Source of the DNA: Rhodospirillaceae bacterium
Lineage (GTDB): Bacteria; Pseudomonadota; Alphaproteobacteria; MPNO01; UBA2964
Assembly (NCBI GenBank): GCA_002724505.1
Contig: PBOV01000053.1
Location: 1-14,690 of the forward strand
Length of the DNA: 14,690 nt
Direction: 5' to 3'
Part shown: positions 1 through 7,253 of the stretch, in pieces
Layout: every line of letters begins with the position of its first letter
Numbering within the stretch: position 1 is the stretch's first letter
The notes under the pieces: generated by a model
The model's database searches: none
What the model saw: the letters and a program-made list of their open reading frames with translations, nothing else
What the model was told of the DNA's origin: nothing
Made by a program: the position numbers and the translations under genes

Positions 1-651
1 TATAATTTTCGAATTAACGCCAGATTTTTTTAAAATAAGGTTTATATTTTTACTTGCACCTAGCAAATTTTGCATATGGGTCCGCCTTGAGCCCCGGTCA
101 TCTTTGCCAACCAAAACTAATACCGGGATCCTAATTTCGCTTGCATAGGAGAGTTCCCTTTTGAGGTGGCCCCTTCCCATGGCACTTGCCATAAGGACAA
201 TAGCTTTTATATCTGCGAATTTGCGGGCGGCCATCAGGGTTAGCAGCGCTCCTCTCGAAAACCCCATCATTGCTATTTGTTTTGGAACGACATTTTCGTG
301 ATTTTTGATATATCGTAAGGCTGCTTGTATGTCATCGAGGTGGCCGTTTAAAGGTCGGGTTTTGCGCCTTATCGGCGAGAATCCAATAAAACCCAAGGCT
401 GCAAGAGCCTTGCATGTTTCTTCCGGTGGTCCACCAATGATGTGTCCGAGGCCGCCATGATTATATATTACAGCGGGAAAGGGCCCAAGACCTGCAGGGA
501 TACAAAGGTATCCACTTAATTTCGGATTTTTCTCCTTAAAAATGATGTGGGACATGCTGTCCGCGTGGACTTCCCCGCACATTAAAAACGTAACCAAAGC
601 GAGGAGCTGTATTGTAGCGCGAATTAGGGGCAAAATTATTCCCCTCGTCAT
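1..651 (-). CDS. Secreted alpha/beta hydrolase, dienelactone-hydrolase-like (partial, C-terminus beyond window)
   Basis: An open frame of 217 codons runs from the ATG at 651 to the window edge without a stop. The first 32 residues look like a Sec signal peptide: basic start, hydrophobic stretch around LLALVTFLM, and a VHA-D cleavage-like site. The mature part has an alpha/beta hydrolase layout: a YNHGGLG oxyanion-like motif near residue 70, the nucleophile elbow GFSRG near residue 138, and a VLVGKDDRG strand that could supply the acid residue; the catalytic His would lie outside the window. Esterase, lactonase or dienelactone hydrolase are possible; the substrate is unknown. It starts 12 bp after the [2Fe-2S] subunit stop, so it is probably the last known gene of the Mo-hydroxylase operon, and its product would act in the periplasm. 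No clear Shine-Dalgarno is seen, which fits coupled translation. Fold is fairly sure; exact function is not. Confidence 0.8.
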   Translation of the reverse strand, partial: MTRGIILPLIRATIQLLALVTFLMCGEVHADSMSHIIFKEKNPKLSGYLCIPAGLGPFPAVIYNHGGLGHIIGGPPEETCKALAALGFIGFSPIRRKTRPLNGHLDDIQAALRYIKNHENVVPKQIAMMGFSRGALLTLMAARKFADIKAIVLMASAMGRGHLKRELSYASEIRIPVLVLVGKDDRGSRRTHMQNLLGASKNINLILKKSGVNSKII

Positions 652-663
652 CCGGGAGGAGCG

Positions 664-1158
664 TTATTCCGTGCTGTTTTCACAATAATCCAAAACGGCT
701 TTTACTATGCCTACATAGCCAGTACAGCGGCACAGGTGACCAGATAACATATCACGAAGTTCTTCTTCTGTTGGCTTTGGGTTTTCTTCTAGATATGCGG
801 TCAGTGACATAAGAATGCCGGTTGTACAATAGCCGCACTGAAGACCGTGATGTTTTTTAAAGGCCAGCTGTAATTCAGAAAGTTTCCCATCTTTACTTGC
901 GAGGCTCTCTGCTGTTTCAACCGTTGTGCCGTCTGCTTGAACGGCGAGGGTCAGACATCCCCGCATGACCGTACCATCAACAATTACTGTGCAAGCGCCA
1001 CAAACGCCATGCTCGCAACCAACATGACAGCTAGTGATACCAATTTCATGTGTTAAGAAATCACTCAGTAGCATCCGGGGTTCTGCGTGACCCGTAACTT
1101 CTTCCCCATTTAAAGTCATTGTTACGGGATAACGAGCGTCTTTATTCAGCTTCGACAT
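664..1158 (-). CDS. [2Fe-2S] small subunit of xanthine-dehydrogenase-family Mo hydroxylase (CoxS-like)
   Basis: This is the electron-transfer subunit of a three-subunit molybdenum hydroxylase; it carries two [2Fe-2S] clusters that pass electrons from the Mo site to FAD. At 164 residues it has the family's usual length. The N-terminal plant-type ferredoxin domain has ligands C48, C53, C56 (GCEHGVCGAC) and C68. The C-terminal helical domain has C108 and C111 (QCGYC) and C143 and C145 (HLCRCTGY). All eight expected cysteines are present, so it should be functional. The ATG at 1158 is supported by AGGAAG seven bases upstream. It overlaps the end of the FAD subunit gene by 13 bp, as expected for an operon in L-M-S order. 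No signal peptide is seen, so the complex is probably cytoplasmic. Confidence 0.96.
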   Translation of the reverse strand: MSKLNKDARYPVTMTLNGEEVTGHAEPRMLLSDFLTHEIGITSCHVGCEHGVCGACTVIVDGTVMRGCLTLAVQADGTTVETAESLASKDGKLSELQLAFKKHHGLQCGYCTTGILMSLTAYLEENPKPTEEELRDMLSGHLCRCTGYVGIVKAVLDYCENSTE

Positions 1159-1973
1159 GTTTTAGCTTCCTCAATTACCCGACGACCAAGCCGGCGTACT
1201 AGTTCACGGCGATAGCGTGCCGTTGCATGAATATCGTCATACCCGCCTAAATCCCATGCAAATTCATTTAAAGCATTGTTGAGTGCATCGCCCTCAAGGA
1301 GGTCCCATTCTCGAACAGTTGGACGATCCGCAACACCACCGATGCCTAGCTTGATCGATTTAGCACTGGCAATAGCTGCGAGGGCAACAATTGCAAAGTC
1401 ACCGCGCCTCTGGGCCATTTCTGTAAAGGCGTAGCCGCAACCATCTTTCGCGGTGGGATAACGGGCTGCCGTGATCATCTCACCGGCTTGTTTGGCTGTT
1501 GAAAGCATGCCGGTCTGAAACTGGTCAGCGGGAATAGTACGTTTGCCATTTGTCGATTGAAGATCGACCTCACCCTCCAGTACAGCAAGACAAAGGGGAA
1601 GTTCCGAGCTCGGGTCAGCATGAGACAAAGAACCACAAACTGTTCCTTTAGCTCTAGTTTGATAATGTCCCACATAAGGAAGCGCTGCATTCACCAGTGG
1701 TAATTTGTCTGCCAACCCGTCCCAGCGCATCAGGTCCGCTTGGCGGGTAGCAGCACCAATTTCAACATGTCCATCGGCTTCCCGTATGTAGTTCAAGGAA
1801 TCTACCTTGGAAATATCAATTAGAATGCTCGGTTCTGCCAATCTGAAATTTAGCATTGGCATAAGTGATAGACCGCCAGCGATTATCCTTGCGTCTTCAC
1901 CTCCTTGTGCCAATGCGACAACAGCTTCCTCTGCAGAAGAAACCTTCAAATAATCGAAAGCCTTTGGTTTCAT
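1146..1973 (-). CDS. FAD-binding middle subunit of Mo hydroxylase (CoxM-like)
   Basis: This subunit binds FAD and passes electrons from the [2Fe-2S] clusters to the final acceptor. At 275 residues it is typical of CoxM/CutM-type subunits. It starts with the common MKPKAFDY sequence, followed by the pyrophosphate-binding loop AGGLSLMP at residues 32-39. A second FAD motif, TVCGSLSHADPSSELP, lies at 111-126. The C-terminal part is the CO-dehydrogenase flavoprotein C-terminal domain. I see no extra cysteine-rich insert like the [4Fe-4S] segment of the beta subunit of 4-hydroxybenzoyl-CoA reductase, so the complex should run as an ordinary oxidising hydroxylase. Its ATG overlaps the large-subunit stop as ATGA, implying translational coupling. 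Family assignment is firm; the substrate cannot be read from this subunit. Confidence 0.94.
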   Translation of the reverse strand: MKPKAFDYLKVSSAEEAVVALAQGGEDARIIAGGLSLMPMLNFRLAEPSILIDISKVDSLNYIREADGHVEIGAATRQADLMRWDGLADKLPLVNAALPYVGHYQTRAKGTVCGSLSHADPSSELPLCLAVLEGEVDLQSTNGKRTIPADQFQTGMLSTAKQAGEMITAARYPTAKDGCGYAFTEMAQRRGDFAIVALAAIASAKSIKLGIGGVADRPTVREWDLLEGDALNNALNEFAWDLGGYDDIHATARYRRELVRRLGRRVIEEAKTCRS

Positions 1974-4936
1974 TTTAAAAGTCCCAAACTGCGGAGAAGA
2001 TTACGCCACCATGGCTCCCCCCCTGAAACTGGCCTGCCACCAACTTGGGCGCCAAGCCTTTGAAAAAATTGTTTTACAAGCGCTTTTGCCGCACCTTCGA
2101 GTAAGCGCCCACCAACAGACGCTACTGTCCCTGTAAGTTCTATTGCATAGTCGTAGGAAACCTTTGTGCCATCATCTGCAGCCTCTAGGAATACGTGGCC
2201 TGAACCCTGAGATGCACCGAGTGGCCCAATTAGCCCCCCGGACAAGGTTGCCTTCTTGGGCTCTACCATCTCCGTTAAACCCACATTAGCTTTAAAGCGA
2301 CCACGCACCGGCCCTACACCAAGTGAGACATCAGCCTCGTAACTGTTGTCTCCAATAAGGTCCAGTGCATGACAGCCAGGAATGACTGCGGCCAACGCCT
2401 TAGGGTCGAGCAATGTATTCCAAACCTCAAGGGGTTCTGCGGGCACAAATGTTTCACCAGTGCCACGCAGGACGTTGCCCTCGCCTTTAACTGGAATGGT
2501 GACAGCTGGTTTATCATTGTTTGGCGGCTTTTCCTCACCATGGATCATGGCGCTGATCCGCGTCGGTGTCATGGGTAGGGTGATATCCTCGACATCAAGC
2601 GCATCGGCAACTGCGTTTGCCAGGCACACAGGCGTCGACATGCAGTTCCCTTCGGCAATTCCCTTGGCACCTAATGGTGTTAACATAGATGGCGATTCCA
2701 TGTGGACGATTTGAGGCTCCGGTACTTCCCAAGCTGTTGGCACTAAATAATCAGCAAAGGTACCTGTAAGAAAACTACCATCATCGCCGTAAACAAATTC
2801 CTCATACAGTGCGCACCCTATAGCCCAGGCAAAGGCACCATGGACTTGTCCGTCCGCCAGCAGGGGATTGAGCAGGGTGCCAGAGTCGTGCATCGTTACG
2901 TATTTGTCTATCTTAACTTCGCCAGTGTCTTCGTCGACTTCGATGCCACAAAAATCGAATACGAAGCCATAGGTCAACGAAGTGTTGATCTGGTCCTTTT
3001 CGTTAGGAGATTCTAATTCCGGAGGAGACCATGAACCTGTTTCTCGAACGCAGGGTTCCATCTCATCTGGCAAATTGCCTGGGGTCCAATGGGCGGAACC
3101 AGCGGCGCGATAGAAGTTAATTCCATTCTCTGGGTTGGAGGGGTCGCGTATCTTTCCATCAACGAATTCAAGCTGATCGGCGGGAACGTTAAGGGTCTGA
3201 CTAGCAATACGGGCTAACTTGGCTTTTACTTTTTCCGCGGCTTTCAGGCAAGCAACGGTTGTTGCCGACGAAAAGCGTGATGAATAGTTACCTGTTGCTA
3301 TTGACCAGGCATCTTTTGCGGTATCGAAGTCTAGATTAACCTTGATTTGATCGGGGGTCAGTCCCAATACGTCAGCCACAATTTGTGAAAGAATTGTCAT
3401 GTGGCCCTGACCCTGAGGTATGGAATCTGCCGTAACGCTTACAGTGCCAAGTGGATCAACATTGACGGTTGCATTCGCTACCGCCCCCCCTTTCGGATTC
3501 CGCTGCCGTTCGTCACGGGGCAAAATATTGGAAAGATAGCCCATATTCGATTGGGCGGGTTCAACAATTGCGGCATAACCGATACCATATTTCTTGCCGG
3601 CAGCACGCATTTCATCCCGTCGTTTCTTGAGATCTTCGAGAGCACCTTCTTTCACGGCCCTTTCAACTGCGCCCGGATAATCTCCCGAATCGATTAGGGC
3701 GCCTGCAGCGGCGCGGTATGGAAAAACACCAGCTGGCACAAGGTTTTTACGAATAACATCAAGTGGGTCCATGCCGAGCTCAGTCGCCACCTTATGCATG
3801 ATTCTCTCAATACCGTAATACATCTGTGGCCCACCAAATCCACGAACCATTGCAGACGGACATTTGTTGGTCATCACCACGCGATTAGTTACAGAAAGGT
3901 TTTTGATATCATAGGCGCCGGTTAAAATACCGTGCATTCGATACAGGGGGCCTGGCATTGGTGCGCGGAGAAACGCGCCATAATCATCTTGTTGGTCAAA
4001 GCGGAAGCCAGTAACAGTGCCGTCATTTTTGACGGCCGCTTCCATTTTTATCAAACGGTTAGGCGCGGCGGCGGCGGCGGACAAATGTTCGAGTTTGTCT
4101 TCAACCCATTTGACAGGTTTACCGACCTTTTTAGAGGCAAGGCATATGAGGACGACGTAAGGAAAAATCTGGACCTTGATTCCAAAACCACCGCCAGACC
4201 ATTGCGGTGTCCGCATCCGCAACTGGGAATTCTTAACCCTAAGCGCCATCGACATTACTGGATGCGAAGTGAACGGTCCTTGATAGTTAGACGCAACATC
4301 ATAAAGATTTTCACCTTGATGATAGTCAGCTGTGACGACAAAACCTTCAAGCGGAGTCTGAGAATTCCGAGGATAACGGATTTTCATTTTTACCACTTTA
4401 TCGGCTGCAGCAAAGGCATCGTCGGGATCGCCGTAAGTAAAATCACGTGTAGAAACGACATTGCTGCCCACAGCTTCGTGCACAATTGGGGCATCGTCTA
4501 AGATTGCTTCTTCTTGGTCGACCGCTGGCTTCATCGCTTCATAGGTGACGTCTATTTCAGCTAACGCGTCTTCAGCTATATACCGGTTTCGTGCGACGAC
4601 GATCGCTACCGGTTCGCCGACATAGCGAACTTTTTCGACCGCTAGGGCCCACTGGTTTATGGGTTGACGTAAAACGATTAGGAACGCTTCTGACATTTCC
4701 TTGACATCGTCACCGGTCATTACAGCAGTGACGCCTGGAATATTTTCAGCTCGGGTGGTGTCGATGGATATAATCTTGGCATGTGCATGCGGTGAACGAA
4801 GGATGGCTGCATGTTGGGTGCCGGCACGGGTCGGCAAGTGGTCGGAATATTGGGCTTTACCCATGAGAAGGATCTCATCTTCAACACGTTCAACCGGTTG
4901 CCCGAGAAACTTTTTTCCTAGTGCCACGTCCGCCAT
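1970..4936 (-). CDS. Mo hydroxylase large (molybdopterin-binding) subunit with C-terminal CoxG/SRPBCC domain
   Basis: This catalytic subunit of a xanthine-dehydrogenase-family hydroxylase inserts water-derived oxygen into a carbon centre. At 988 residues it is about 200 longer than usual large subunits (about 770-800). Residues 1-800 are the normal two-part enzyme: QWSGGGFGIK at 245-254 and RGFGGPQ at 365-371 line the Mo-cofactor region, PQGQGH at 508-512 binds the cofactor, and GAKGIAEG at 756-763 carries E762, the likely catalytic glutamate. The CO-dehydrogenase active-site loop (VAYRCSFR type) is absent, so it is not a CO dehydrogenase. Residues about 822-965 form a CoxG-like SRPBCC domain (GETFVPAEPLEVWNTL, VIPGC, then a GPLG/GSG region), followed by a short tail with WW and LLRSLGLL. 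In Cox systems CoxG is a separate protein tied to membrane attachment and quinone supply. First gene of its operon, with a weak AAGG close to the ATG. Substrate unknown. Confidence 0.93.
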   Translation of the reverse strand: MADVALGKKFLGQPVERVEDEILLMGKAQYSDHLPTRAGTQHAAILRSPHAHAKIISIDTTRAENIPGVTAVMTGDDVKEMSEAFLIVLRQPINQWALAVEKVRYVGEPVAIVVARNRYIAEDALAEIDVTYEAMKPAVDQEEAILDDAPIVHEAVGSNVVSTRDFTYGDPDDAFAAADKVVKMKIRYPRNSQTPLEGFVVTADYHQGENLYDVASNYQGPFTSHPVMSMALRVKNSQLRMRTPQWSGGGFGIKVQIFPYVVLICLASKKVGKPVKWVEDKLEHLSAAAAAPNRLIKMEAAVKNDGTVTGFRFDQQDDYGAFLRAPMPGPLYRMHGILTGAYDIKNLSVTNRVVMTNKCPSAMVRGFGGPQMYYGIERIMHKVATELGMDPLDVIRKNLVPAGVFPYRAAAGALIDSGDYPGAVERAVKEGALEDLKKRRDEMRAAGKKYGIGYAAIVEPAQSNMGYLSNILPRDERQRNPKGGAVANATVNVDPLGTVSVTADSIPQGQGHMTILSQIVADVLGLTPDQIKVNLDFDTAKDAWSIATGNYSSRFSSATTVACLKAAEKVKAKLARIASQTLNVPADQLEFVDGKIRDPSNPENGINFYRAAGSAHWTPGNLPDEMEPCVRETGSWSPPELESPNEKDQINTSLTYGFVFDFCGIEVDEDTGEVKIDKYVTMHDSGTLLNPLLADGQVHGAFAWAIGCALYEEFVYGDDGSFLTGTFADYLVPTAWEVPEPQIVHMESPSMLTPLGAKGIAEGNCMSTPVCLANAVADALDVEDITLPMTPTRISAMIHGEEKPPNNDKPAVTIPVKGEGNVLRGTGETFVPAEPLEVWNTLLDPKALAAVIPGCHALDLIGDNSYEADVSLGVGPVRGRFKANVGLTEMVEPKKATLSGGLIGPLGASQGSGHVFLEAADDGTKVSYDYAIELTGTVASVGGRLLEGAAKALVKQFFQRLGAQVGGRPVSGGEPWWRNLLRSLGLLK

Positions 4937-5141
4937 CGCCTTTACCTAAATACTTTAATACTTTTTTTAAAAATAGTTCTTCTCAATTAAATAAGGTTGG
5001 TGCCAGCTAATTACAACAAAAGCAACCCGCTGTTTTTGAGCTAATTGCCGCATGTTTCTAACGAAATTTTTCTGGAATCGGGAACTGTTTGCGTTGGAAG
5101 CAAAAAGCCGCGAAATTAGAGGGACAAAACTGGAGCTAAAT
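4937..5141. promoter_or_regulatory. Divergent promoter region between Mo-hydroxylase operon and CoA-ligase operon
   Basis: A non-coding 205-bp stretch lies between two divergent operons, so both promoters should be here. The part next to the Mo-hydroxylase gene (4937-4990) is very AT-rich. On the minus strand TTGAGA (plus-strand 4981-4986) stands 17 bases before AAGTAT, a weak -35/-10 pair. No convincing sigma-70 pair is seen on the plus strand, and I see no clear operator palindrome. GGAG at 5132-5135 is the Shine-Dalgarno for the ligase ATG at 5142. The plus-strand frame stays open back to 5052, but I treat 5052-5141 as untranslated. Confidence 0.5.
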
Positions 5142-6716
5142 ATGGATGATAACACGGTTGAGGTTGATTGCTCGAAGGAGCCGAACCAGTTGAAATTCGC
5201 GTCGAATTTCAACGCGGCTGTCAGTTTTATCGATCGACATCTGCTTGAAGGAAGGGCTGATAAGGTCGCTATTCGAACCAACGATGAAGAATGGACTTTC
5301 AAGGAGTTAAGCGATTGCGTAAACCGGTATGGCAATCATCTTCTGTCTATCGGTATTAAACCAGGTGAACGCATGATGATGGTGGTCCGGGATTGCCCTG
5401 ATTTTGTTGGGATGTTTTTTGGTGCCATTAAGGCAGGCATCATCCCAGCACCGGTGAATACTCTACAGCGTACCCAAGACTACAATTATCTAATCAGTGA
5501 CTCCGAATGTGCATGTTTTGTTTATAGCGCCAAATTTGCTGTAACCCTTGAACCAGCGCTTAAAGCGTCAAATCATAAGCCCGCTCATGTAGTTGTTGCA
5601 GAGGAAATGGCAGAGGACGCCCGAAAGGCGTCAAATTCTCTGCGGGCAGCTAACACAAGTCATATGGATGATTGTTTTTGGCTTTATTCTTCCGGTTCAA
5701 CTGGTAATCCTAAGGGGGTCGTGCATCCTCACCGGTCTATGATCTGTACGTCCGAACGGTTCTCAAAGAACACAGCGGGTTTACGTGAAGACGATACAGT
5801 TTTCTCAGTTAGCAAACTGTTTCACTCTTACGGGTTTGGTAACGCAATGACGTTTCCATTATGGGTTGGTGCGACGATTATTCTCTCAGACCAAAAAGTA
5901 ACGCCGGAAATGAGCTTTGAAATGATTGAAAAATTTCGTCCCACAGTGTTTTTTGGTGTGCCGACCCTCTATGCGCAGCAACTACGTGCCATGGAGAGCA
6001 GAAATCCAGACCTCTCTTCTTTAAGAATTTGTATTTCAGCGGGGGAGGCGTTGCCCGGAGACGTATTACGCCGCTGGGAAGAGAAGACACATACTCTTAT
6101 CTTAGATGGGTTAGGTTCGACTGAGAATTTACACATTTTTATTTCTAATCGGCCAGATGATTATAAATATGGCACATCTGGCAAGCCGGTCTCAGGTTAC
6201 GACGTTAAATTGGTCGATGATAATGAAGATGAAATAACCCAGCCTGATGTTATTGGAACTGTTTGGGTAAAAGGAGAGTCTTCAGCCCGACTTTATTGGA
6301 ATAACCCCGAAAAGACAGCCGCAACAATGAGAGGAGATTGGCTAAATACCGGTGACATGTATTTCCGTGATTCTTGCGGCTATTATCATAATGCTGGGCG
6401 TGGTGACGACATGATTAAGGTTGGTGGGTTGTGGTGTTCGCCTTTTGAAATTGAAGCAAGGTTGATTGAGCATTCCAAAGTTCTTGAGGCTGCAGTGGTT
6501 GGCCATCCCGATGAAGACGGGCTCATAAAGCCGGCAGCCTATGTTGTATTGAATGATGTTATTGATGCGACCGAAGAAATGGAGATGGCATTGGTAGAAC
6601 ACTGTCGCGACGCCCTATCCCATTACAAATATCCGCGCTGGTTTCATTTTGTGGAGGACTTACCAAAGACAGTTACTGGTAAAATTCAGCGGTTTAAGCT
6701 TCGGGAAAAGAATTAA
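5142..6716 (+). CDS. Aryl-CoA ligase, benzoate-CoA ligase family
   Basis: An ANL-superfamily adenylate-forming ligase: it activates a carboxylic acid with ATP to an acyl-AMP and then to the CoA thioester. I choose the ATG at 5142 (524 residues) because GGAG precedes it by six bases, family proteins are about 520 long, and homology-like sequence begins only at FNAAVSFIDRH. Numbering from that ATG: YSSGSTGNPKG at 182-192 is the ATP loop, ILDGLGSTE at 320-328 the adenine motif, GDWLNTGD at 398-405 binds ribose, GRGDDMIKVGG at 419-429 is the hinge, and PKTVTGK at 508-514 holds catalytic K514. The stretches LYSSGSTG, KLFHSYGFGNAMTFP and GSTENLHIFISN closely resemble benzoate and 4-hydroxybenzoate CoA ligases. 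The likely substrate is an aromatic or heteroaromatic acid. It is the first gene of the plus-strand cluster and stands divergent to the Mo hydroxylase, which may act on its CoA-ester product (inference). Confidence 0.94.
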   Translation: MDDNTVEVDCSKEPNQLKFASNFNAAVSFIDRHLLEGRADKVAIRTNDEEWTFKELSDCVNRYGNHLLSIGIKPGERMMMVVRDCPDFVGMFFGAIKAGIIPAPVNTLQRTQDYNYLISDSECACFVYSAKFAVTLEPALKASNHKPAHVVVAEEMAEDARKASNSLRAANTSHMDDCFWLYSSGSTGNPKGVVHPHRSMICTSERFSKNTAGLREDDTVFSVSKLFHSYGFGNAMTFPLWVGATIILSDQKVTPEMSFEMIEKFRPTVFFGVPTLYAQQLRAMESRNPDLSSLRICISAGEALPGDVLRRWEEKTHTLILDGLGSTENLHIFISNRPDDYKYGTSGKPVSGYDVKLVDDNEDEITQPDVIGTVWVKGESSARLYWNNPEKTAATMRGDWLNTGDMYFRDSCGYYHNAGRGDDMIKVGGLWCSPFEIEARLIEHSKVLEAAVVGHPDEDGLIKPAAYVVLNDVIDATEEMEMALVEHCRDALSHYKYPRWFHFVEDLPKTVTGKIQRFKLREKN

Positions 6717-6762
6717 TGGAGATTTATACGTTCTCAGAACTTCAATTCATAAAGGTATGAAA

Positions 6763-7188
6763 ATGACTATAAAAACAACCGGTAAATGTCTTTGCGGCGT
6801 CGTAACATATGAGGTGGAAATTCCAGATAAGCCTTTTTATTCGGGGCTTTGTCATTGTCGCGATTGTCAACGATATACAGGTACCGCTTTCGCTTCCAGC
6901 CTGATGGTGGACAATGGGGGTGTTAAGCTGAAGGGTAAGCTTAAATTTTACGGTAAAGAAACGGATCGCGGTACTTTTATGGAACGCGGTTTCTGTCCAA
7001 AATGTGGTTCTAATGTTCTCTGTAAGTCGTCCGATTGGGATAATCAATACGTTATAAGCGCGGGGACACTAGACGATCCAAGTGTTTATAACCCGAGACT
7101 TAACATATTCACGCGTAGCGCGCACGCACATGCTATGGATGCGGGTAAGTTGGCTAAAATTGAAGGGTCGCCGGCGGAACGAACCTAG
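6763..7188 (+). CDS. GFA-family (glutathione-dependent formaldehyde-activating-like) zinc protein
   Basis: A small protein of about 141 residues with the GFA/CENP-V fold. The zinc ligands are visible: GKCLCG near residue 8, LCHCRDC around residues 29-35, and the later CPKCGS around residues 79-84. The family takes its name from S-hydroxymethyl-glutathione synthase, but most members lack a proven function, so I do not assign that activity. I choose the ATG at 6763 because AAGG at 6752-6755 lies seven bases upstream; the ATG at 6757 has almost no spacing, and a longer frame would begin inside the ligase gene. It follows the ligase by about 46 bp and precedes the decarboxylase-like gene by 65 bp, so co-transcription is likely. 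A role in handling a thiol-reactive aldehyde or glutathione adduct from the pathway is a guess. Confidence 0.88.
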   Translation: MTIKTTGKCLCGVVTYEVEIPDKPFYSGLCHCRDCQRYTGTAFASSLMVDNGGVKLKGKLKFYGKETDRGTFMERGFCPKCGSNVLCKSSDWDNQYVISAGTLDDPSVYNPRLNIFTRSAHAHAMDAGKLAKIEGSPAERT

Positions 7189-7253
7189 AGGAGGTGTGTT
7201 GATTTTTAGTGCGTGGTATCAAAATCCACCAAGTAAAAAATGAAGAGGATGAG

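Noticed and set aside
4063..4080. GCG trinucleotide run
   Set aside because: It encodes five alanines within the large subunit (residues 287-291); a short codon-level run rather than a functional repeat.
3932..4501. Long plus-strand open frame (189 codons) inside the Mo-hydroxylase large subunit
   Set aside because: It lies fully opposite a well-supported gene and its translation shows no recognisable domain; it is a shadow of the real frame.
1970..4936. Label as carbon monoxide dehydrogenase large subunit because of the CoxG domain and L-M-S genes
   Set aside because: The CO-dehydrogenase-specific active-site loop is missing and RGFGGPQ is present instead.
5052..5141. Upstream extension of the aryl-CoA ligase frame starting at the ATG at 5052
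   Set aside because: The extra 30 residues have no family similarity and the 5052 start lacks a ribosome binding site, whereas the ATG at 5142 has GGAG at good spacing and gives the usual length.
7199..7243. Short frame TTG 7199 to TGA 7243 (14 residues) behind the strong GGAGG at about 7190-7194
   Set aside because: Possible leader peptide, but the coding evidence is nil and the spacing is short; nothing distinguishes it from chance.
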